From an uncultured Dialister sp. (GTDB taxonomy: Bacteria; Bacillota; Negativicutes; Veillonellales; Dialisteraceae): a stretch of 10,537 nt of DNA. The DNA lies in NCBI RefSeq assembly GCF_900538805.1, contig NZ_UPZP01000085.1:1-10537 (forward strand), read 5' to 3'. This document shows, one piece after another, positions 7,693 to 10,537 of the stretch. The position numbers were made by a program, and so were the translations under genes. How positions within the stretch are numbered: position 1 is the first letter of the stretch; every line of letters starts with the position of its first letter. The notes under the pieces are model-generated. The model searched no databases. It was not told the origin of the DNA and worked only from the letters and a program-made list of their open reading frames with translations.

Positions 7693-8314
7693 ATGTGGGT
7701 ATGGTATTGCTGTGGAAGAGCACTTTCAGGAAGGCCGATACCACTTCCGGATCGAAGAGGATGCCGGAGCCGGTCATAATATCCCGGGATATTTCATTCA
7801 TATCCTTTGTTTTGAAATCCGGGGAGGAATACACCATGTCGTCGTAGTAGCTGGCTACGGAGATGATTCTGGCACCCAAGGGGATGTTTACGTTTTTCAA
7901 ATGCTTCGGATATCCGGTGCCGTCCCATCGTTCGTGATGACAGCGGATGTAGGGGAGAAGGTCCTGGCAGCCGGGCACCGATTCCAGCATATTGGCTCCC
8001 AGCTCCGGATGTTTCTTGTAAAGGGAGAGCTCCCTTCTGGAAAGATAGGGGACTTTGGTCAGAATGTGGTTGGGAATGGTGAGGAGTCCGATGTCGTGAA
8101 GGAGTCCGGCATAGCGGATGAGGGTGATTTCATTGGCCGGAAGCCGCATGTATACGGCGGTGGCGCCGGCGTAGTTGGCTACCCTCACGGAGTGGTCGTA
8201 GAGATCTTTTGATTTTAAACGAAGCAGTTCGATAAAATGGGTGGTTATCATATCTAGTGTATTCTGGGTTTCCCGGAAGGTGCCGGGGCTTTGGAAAAGT
8301 GATGAGCTGTACAT
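7691..8314 (-). CDS. Short HD-GYP-type phosphohydrolase-like protein, possibly metal-site degenerate
   Basis: A 207-residue soluble protein made almost wholly of an HD-GYP-like domain. Visible ligands are His41, His73-Asp74 (in HDIG, 73-76), His102 and His126-His127. The GYP signature is present as DGTGYP (131-136) and FDPEVV lies near the end. Two positions differ from catalytic HD-GYP proteins: the Asp of the usual VADxxDA segment is Ser155 (VASYYDD), and the Lys of HDIGK is Leu77. Active family members hydrolyse cyclic di-GMP or related dinucleotides; with one metal ligand missing this one could be binuclear, altered in specificity, or inactive. No receiver or other sensory domain is attached. 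The ATG at 8312-8314 has only a weak SD (GGGAAA), and an internal Met22 is an alternative start. It lies 111 bases after the GNAT gene on the same strand. Confidence 0.85.
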   Translation of the reverse strand: MYSSSLFQSPGTFRETQNTLDMITTHFIELLRLKSKDLYDHSVRVANYAGATAVYMRLPANEITLIRYAGLLHDIGLLTIPNHILTKVPYLSRRELSLYKKHPELGANMLESVPGCQDLLPYIRCHHERWDGTGYPKHLKNVNIPLGARIISVASYYDDMVYSSPDFKTKDMNEISRDIMTGSGILFDPEVVSAFLKVLFHSNTIPT

Positions 8315-8335
8315 AGGGTTTCCCGTTCCAAGGAG

Positions 8336-8370
8336 GCGCTGATGCAGAGGAGAGTCTGCATCAGCGCTTT
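8336..8370. other. Perfect 13-bp hairpin in the leader of the HD gene
   Basis: GCGCTGATGCAGA (8336-8348), a six-base loop and TCTGCATCAGCGC (8355-8367) form a perfect 13-bp stem. On the plus strand it is followed by TTTCTT, a mediocre terminator. On the minus strand the hairpin ends about 21 bases before the HD start codon and is followed by CTCCTTGG, so there it would act as a leader structure rather than a terminator. Confidence 0.8.
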
Positions 8371-8374
8371 CTTA

Positions 8375-8407
8375 TATCATAAAAAAGCAGCCTTTGAAAG
8401 GCTGCTT
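8375..8407 (-). terminator. Intrinsic terminator of the GNAT gene
   Basis: AAGCAGCCTTT (8385-8395), one G, then AAAGGCTGCTT (8397-8407) form an 11-bp near-perfect palindrome. Read on the minus strand it is followed by six Ts (8379-8386 region) and ATGATATAAG, which makes a good rho-independent terminator 19 bases past the GNAT stop codon. The HD gene downstream must therefore use read-through or its own promoter. Confidence 0.85.
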
Positions 8408-8425
8408 TAAGAATGTCTAAAGAGC

Positions 8426-8680
8426 CTACATTTCGATTTTCTTTCGTTTCATCCAGGCTGTCATGTAGGAACAGTCCGATTTGACAGGATGGTGATTTTC
8501 CGAAGCCCAGCGGTAGAAAGTTTCTGCCAGCTTGGCCGCAATGCCCCTTCCGCCCAGTGCTTCAGGCACAATGGTATGGATAACGGTAACGGTACCGTTA
8601 TCTTCTGTGTATTCCAGATAGGCCCGGCCTTCCGGATAGTTGATTTCAAACATGTGATTTTTCGTGTCGTGAGTAATCAT
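8426..8680 (-). CDS. Small GNAT-fold N-acetyltransferase (YjdJ/NATD1-like, Acetyltransf_CG type)
   Basis: An 84-residue cytoplasmic protein of the small single-domain GNAT family. The acetyl-CoA loop is GGRGIAAKL (43-51), preceded by a strand TVTVIHTIVPEAL. The conserved Cys-x-Tyr (Cys70-Tyr72) that marks this subfamily follows. The length is typical for the family, about 85-100 residues. The physiological substrate is not known for bacterial members. The SD AGGTG lies about five bases before ATG, and a sigma70 promoter lies just upstream, so it begins its own transcript. Confidence 0.88.
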   Translation of the reverse strand: MITHDTKNHMFEINYPEGRAYLEYTEDNGTVTVIHTIVPEALGGRGIAAKLAETFYRWASENHHPVKSDCSYMTAWMKRKKIEM

Positions 8681-8707
8681 AGTGCACCTCGTATTTATTA
8701 CAATGAT

Positions 8708-8736
8708 ATTTTACATAAACCGACAGGAAAGGTCAA
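8708..8736 (-). promoter_or_regulatory. Sigma70 promoter of the GNAT gene
   Basis: On the minus strand TTGACC (8731-8736) and TAAAAT (8708-8713) are separated by exactly 17 bases, each one mismatch from consensus. Transcription should start near 8701, leaving a leader of about 20 bases that includes the SD. Confidence 0.8.
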
Positions 8737-8753
8737 AGGAATGTTTATTTGGG

Positions 8754-8793
8754 GATAGTGAACTAGTGTACTAGTGTACTGGTGGGCTGGTGC
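8754..8793. repeat. Short 8-bp tandem repeat
   Basis: Five degenerate 8-base units in phase: GATAGTGA, ACTAGTGT, ACTAGTGT, ACTGGTGG, GCTGGTGC. Two are identical. The array starts 18 bases upstream of the GNAT -35 box and contains SpeI-like ACTAGT palindromes. Confidence 0.8.
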
Positions 8794-8908
8794 GAGTCAA
8801 TGTTAGCAGGAACCGATATTCTTCTCTGTCGCTAAGAATGACGCATAGGACGGGAAGGTAATCCCGTAACGCTGACTATAAAACTTATCGCTGCCAAAGG
8901 CAGCGATA
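8794..8908. other. Non-coding stretch with two hairpins
   Basis: No ORF with a ribosome site is seen. ACGGGA (8850-8855) pairs with TCCCGT (8862-8867) across a six-base loop. TATCGCTGCC (8886-8895) pairs perfectly with GGCAGCGATA (8899-8908) across AAA. The second hairpin is just before the repeat units but lacks their AACCCT head and has no T-tract, so it is not a good terminator. Confidence 0.6.
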
Positions 8909-8912
8909 CCAC

Positions 8913-9001
8913 AACCCTCGGTCCGTAGGACCGTCAAACTTAAGAACCCTCCGGCCGTAAGGCCGGTCAATCTTAAGAACCTTTTACACATCCTCTGAAC
9001 C
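8913..9001. repeat. Tandem hairpin-repeat block upstream of the MBL gene
   Basis: Unit C: AACCCT (8913-8918), stem CGGTCC, loop GTA, stem GGACCG (8919-8933), tail TCAAACTTAAGAACC (8934-8948). Unit D: AACCCT (8945-8950, overlapping the tail of C), stem CCGGCC, loop GTAA, stem GGCCGG (8951-8966), tail TCAATCTTAAGAACC (8967-8981). CTCTGAACC (8993-9001) follows, as it follows the block at the left end. Stem bases differ from every other unit yet pair fully. Confidence 0.85.
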
Positions 9002-9023
9002 CGGGCCGCATAGCAGCCCCATA

Positions 9024-9032
9024 TGATATAAT
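9024..9032 (+). promoter_or_regulatory. Extended -10 promoter of the MBL/membrane-protein unit
   Basis: TGATATAAT is an exact TGnTATAAT. No -35-like hexamer is present 17 bases upstream (GC-rich at 9004-9009). Predicted start is near 9039, giving a leader of about 80 bases that contains a TTCCCT/AGGGAA hairpin (9044-9058). Confidence 0.7.
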
Positions 9033-9107
9033 TATTATACAGCTTCCCTGAGAGGGAAACATTACAGTTAAAATCTATTAGCAGATACAGAAAATCCTGT
9101 TTATGAC

Positions 9108-9115
9108 GAGAGGAG
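9108..9115 (+). promoter_or_regulatory. Ribosome binding site selecting ATG 9121
   Basis: GAGAGGAG ends five bases before ATG 9121. An in-frame ATG at 9103 exists, but this SD lies inside its first codons and no SD precedes it, so 9121 is the better start. Confidence 0.8.
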
Positions 9116-9120
9116 AACCT

Positions 9121-9822
9121 ATGAAACCGGTGGATTTATATTTCCTTCACCACAGCGGCTTTATGCTGGAGCTGGAGACGATGATTCTTGTTTTTGATTA
9201 CTACCTGGACCCTTTGAAAAGGCTGGAGGACCGTTTGGAAAAGACGGATAAACCGGTTTATTTCTTTGTTTCCCATGTACACGGAGACCATTTCAATCGG
9301 GCCATTCGGAAATTTGAAAAAAGGGCGTCCGGTTATTTCCTGCATCGGGACTGCCGTCTGGCACTTGCCGACGAGAGTCTTCTTCATGAAATGGATGTGG
9401 GAGAGACGGTTAATGAAGGGCCCCTTTCTGTTCATATGTACGGCTCCACCGACGCCGGCGGCTCCTACATGGTGGAGGCAGAGGGACTGACCATTTTCCA
9501 TGCAGGGGATTTGAACTGGTGGCACTGGGCCGGTGAGGGGGATAGCGAGAACCGGGAAGCCAGGGACTGGTTTTTCCGGGAGCTTTCCTGCATAAAGGAG
9601 AAAGATGTGGATATAGCCATGCTTCCGGTGGATGCCCGGCAGCAGGCAGCCAGGGAATGGGGCGTGAAGGCGTATCTTTCCCATTTTTCCGCAGGCCTTC
9701 TCATTCCCATGCATGCTTTCGGACAGCGATGGGCGCCGTCCTATGAGTTCCGCTGGCTTTTCCCGAAGCAGCAGATGTGGATTCCCAAAGAAGACGGCGA
9801 TCATGCAGGGAGGGAATTATGA
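9121..9822 (+). CDS. Metallo-beta-lactamase-fold hydrolase
   Basis: A 233-residue soluble protein with the MBL metal-binding signature HVHGDH (52-57), the metal-bridging Asp130 in FHAGD (126-130) and a late His198 in MHAFG. GSTDAGGSY between them is like the UlaG/YycJ-like single-domain branch of the superfamily that includes lactonases and phosphodiesterases. The TRP/WHW-rich segment after Asp130 (NWWHW) is common in small uncharacterised members. There is no signal peptide and no second domain such as beta-CASP or flavodiiron. The substrate cannot be predicted. Translation from 9121 rather than 9103 is chosen because of the SD. Its TGA overlaps the start of the membrane protein (ATGA at 9819-9822), so the two are co-translated. 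Confidence 0.88.
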   Translation: MKPVDLYFLHHSGFMLELETMILVFDYYLDPLKRLEDRLEKTDKPVYFFVSHVHGDHFNRAIRKFEKRASGYFLHRDCRLALADESLLHEMDVGETVNEGPLSVHMYGSTDAGGSYMVEAEGLTIFHAGDLNWWHWAGEGDSENREARDWFFRELSCIKEKDVDIAMLPVDARQQAAREWGVKAYLSHFSAGLLIPMHAFGQRWAPSYEFRWLFPKQQMWIPKEDGDHAGREL

Positions 9823-10124
9823 TTTCCATGACCTGGATTTACATTATGCTCCTCATGCTGGCAGGAAGCTTTATTCTGCAGATGGTGCCGCTTCTGATTT
9901 ATTTCCCGGCCGTGCTGATTGTGAATATCCTTATTTTCATTATTGCCTTTATTCTTATCCGGCGGGATCCCTATGTGGAAAAGAGGGGAAATATTCTTTT
10001 CATGGCAGGCCTTACGGTGATTAATATCCTGACGGATCTGGGAATCCTTTCGTACATGATGTCCTGGGCTGCCTTTGCAGCGCTGGTGGTGTGGTCCATG
10101 TTCGGCGGCGGCAGGGGGCATTGA
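9819..10124 (+). CDS. Small four-helix integral membrane protein of unknown function
   Basis: About 101 residues starting MISMTWIYIML. Hydrophobic stretches at about 4-24, 26-46, 57-74 and 77-95 suggest three to four transmembrane helices, separated by the short polar turn RRDPYVEKRGN (about 48-58) that is positively charged. I do not recognise a family. A longer frame opens at 9777, but its first 14 codons are arginine-rich and lie inside the MBL gene. The SD AGGGAGGG (9807-9814) is four bases before ATG 9819, so this start is preferred. Coupled to the MBL gene by an ATGA overlap, it may be its membrane partner or simply a conserved neighbour. No obvious terminator follows. Confidence 0.75.
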   Translation: MISMTWIYIMLLMLAGSFILQMVPLLIYFPAVLIVNILIFIIAFILIRRDPYVEKRGNILFMAGLTVINILTDLGILSYMMSWAAFAALVVWSMFGGGRGH

Positions 10125-10171
10125 TTTCTTCGTTTTATCTTGTTATCTATCTATTTGTACCATACCTCTTC

Positions 10172-10200
10172 TTGACAAGAATTTATAAAAATTTTAGAAT
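10172..10200 (+). promoter_or_regulatory. Near-consensus sigma70 promoter with no gene directly behind it
   Basis: TTGACA (10172-10177, perfect) and TAGAAT (10195-10200, one mismatch) are separated by 17 bases. The predicted start is near 10207. No ORF with a ribosome site follows within the window, so it drives either a small RNA or the leader of a gene beyond 10537. Confidence 0.8.
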
Positions 10201-10206
10201 AAAAAC

Positions 10207-10305
10207 AGGTGCTGAACCAAGTGAACATTCCTGTCATGGTATGATTCTGATTATATACAACAGCTCCTGCAGGGCATGCGTTTCTGCCGCAGGGGCTTTC
10301 TCCCC
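10207..10305 (+). ncRNA. Candidate small RNA or 5' leader with terminator-like hairpin
   Basis: The segment runs from the predicted start of the 10172-10200 promoter to a strong hairpin: AGCTCCTGC (10262-10270), AG bulge, GGC, ten-base loop, GCC, GCAGGGGCT (10289-10297). It is followed by TTCTCCCC, only a weak T-tract. GGGG (10292-10295) can alternatively pair with CCCC (10302-10305), which would compete with the first stem. ACAGG (10206-10210) and CCTGT (10230-10234) can close a 5' stem. I match it to no known riboswitch or RNA family. Confidence 0.35.
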
Positions 10306-10320
10306 ATGGAATAAAAGGGG

Positions 10321-10405
10321 TATAATATTTTTCATTCATAAGGAAATCCATCTGTTTCAGCCTGGGAAAATTCAATTCTCCATGGCCGGCATGGATTTCC
10401 TTTTT
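10321..10405 (+). other. TATAAT followed by a 12-bp inverted repeat and T-tract
   Basis: TATAAT (10321-10326) has no clear -35. AAGGAAATCCAT (10340-10351) and ATGGATTTCCTT (10391-10402) are perfect 12-base inverted copies 39 bases apart, and the right copy runs into TTTTT. This could be a terminator with a long internal loop, ending a transcript from 10172 or from this TATAAT. Confidence 0.45.
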
Positions 10406-10460
10406 CGTGCTTTCATTAGGGAAGCACTGATTAATTCATAGAGTCTGCTTTTATAAGAAA

Positions 10461-10537
10461 TTTTATGCACTGCTTCGTCATGGGACTCCTTAAATAGCTC
10501 GCTATTCGCGTCATCCCATTCCTCGCATTGCATAAAA
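10461..10537. repeat. 77-base imperfect palindrome at the window end, possible mobile-element edge
   Basis: TTTTATGCA (10461-10469) pairs with TGCATAAAA (10529-10537), TGC with GCA, ATGGGA (10480-10485) with TCCCAT (10514-10519), and AATAGC (10493-10498) with GCTATT (10501-10506). The dyad closes exactly on the last base of the window. The preceding GGGAAGCACTGATTAATTC (about 10419-10438) resembles an insertion-sequence terminus, but no transposase is visible and I cannot name the element. Confidence 0.6.

Noticed and set aside
7562..8212. Plus-strand frame of 216 codons opposite the HD gene
   Set aside because: It begins inside the GH18 gene, crosses the terminator, and is antisense to a clear HDIG/GYP protein.
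8803..8991. Minus-strand frame of 62 codons over the repeat block
   Set aside because: Its codons are the hairpin repeats themselves and there is no ribosome site; the region is better explained as non-coding repeat DNA.
9103..9120. Upstream ATG start for the MBL gene
   Set aside because: The strong SD at 9108-9115 lies downstream of this ATG and correctly spaced for ATG 9121.
10091..10441. Plus-strand frame of 116 codons over the right-hand intergenic region
   Set aside because: It starts inside the membrane-protein gene in another frame, has no SD, and reads through a promoter and two hairpins.

Overview
The window looks like a bacterial chromosomal segment from a Firmicutes-type lineage. 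Its proline-tRNA ligase, short AroQ, RecD2 and ComF are of the Firmicutes type, SD sequences are strong purine-rich stretches, two genes start with TTG, and genes overlap by ATGA. Protein flavour and hairpin-bearing intergenic DNA suggest the Negativicutes (Dialister/Veillonellaceae-like). That placement is inference from memory, not a search.

Region 1 (1-142) is a block of short hairpin repeats followed by an extended -10 promoter. Region 2 (218-7620) is one co-oriented six-gene run: proS, a stand-alone chorismate mutase, recD2, comF, a methyltransferase-fold protein of unknown substrate, and a secreted GH18 glycosidase. Two junctions are ATGA overlaps (aroQ/recD2, recD2/comF) and the other gaps are 18-32 bases, so one polycistronic mRNA is likely. 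It ends at a strong bidirectional terminator (7663-7692), preceded by another hairpin-repeat unit.

Region 3 (7691-8736, minus strand) holds a small GNAT-type acetyltransferase with a clear sigma70 promoter and, downstream of its terminator, a short HD-GYP-type protein lacking one expected metal ligand. Region 4 (8737-9102) is non-coding: an 8-bp tandem repeat, several hairpins, two more repeat units, and the promoter and leader of the next genes. Region 5 (9121-10124) is a two-gene unit: an MBL-fold hydrolase translationally coupled to a small four-helix membrane protein. Region 6 (10125-10537) has no convincing gene. It carries a near-consensus promoter with no ORF behind it, two hairpin structures, and a 77-base imperfect palindrome flush with the window end, perhaps the edge of a mobile element.

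The coding genes are mostly recognisable families. The most unusual material is non-coding: a family of hairpin units with constant flanks (AACCCT/AACCTT before, TCAAACTTAAGAACC after) and different but self-complementary stems, found in three places, and the orphan promoter/hairpin region at 10172-10405.
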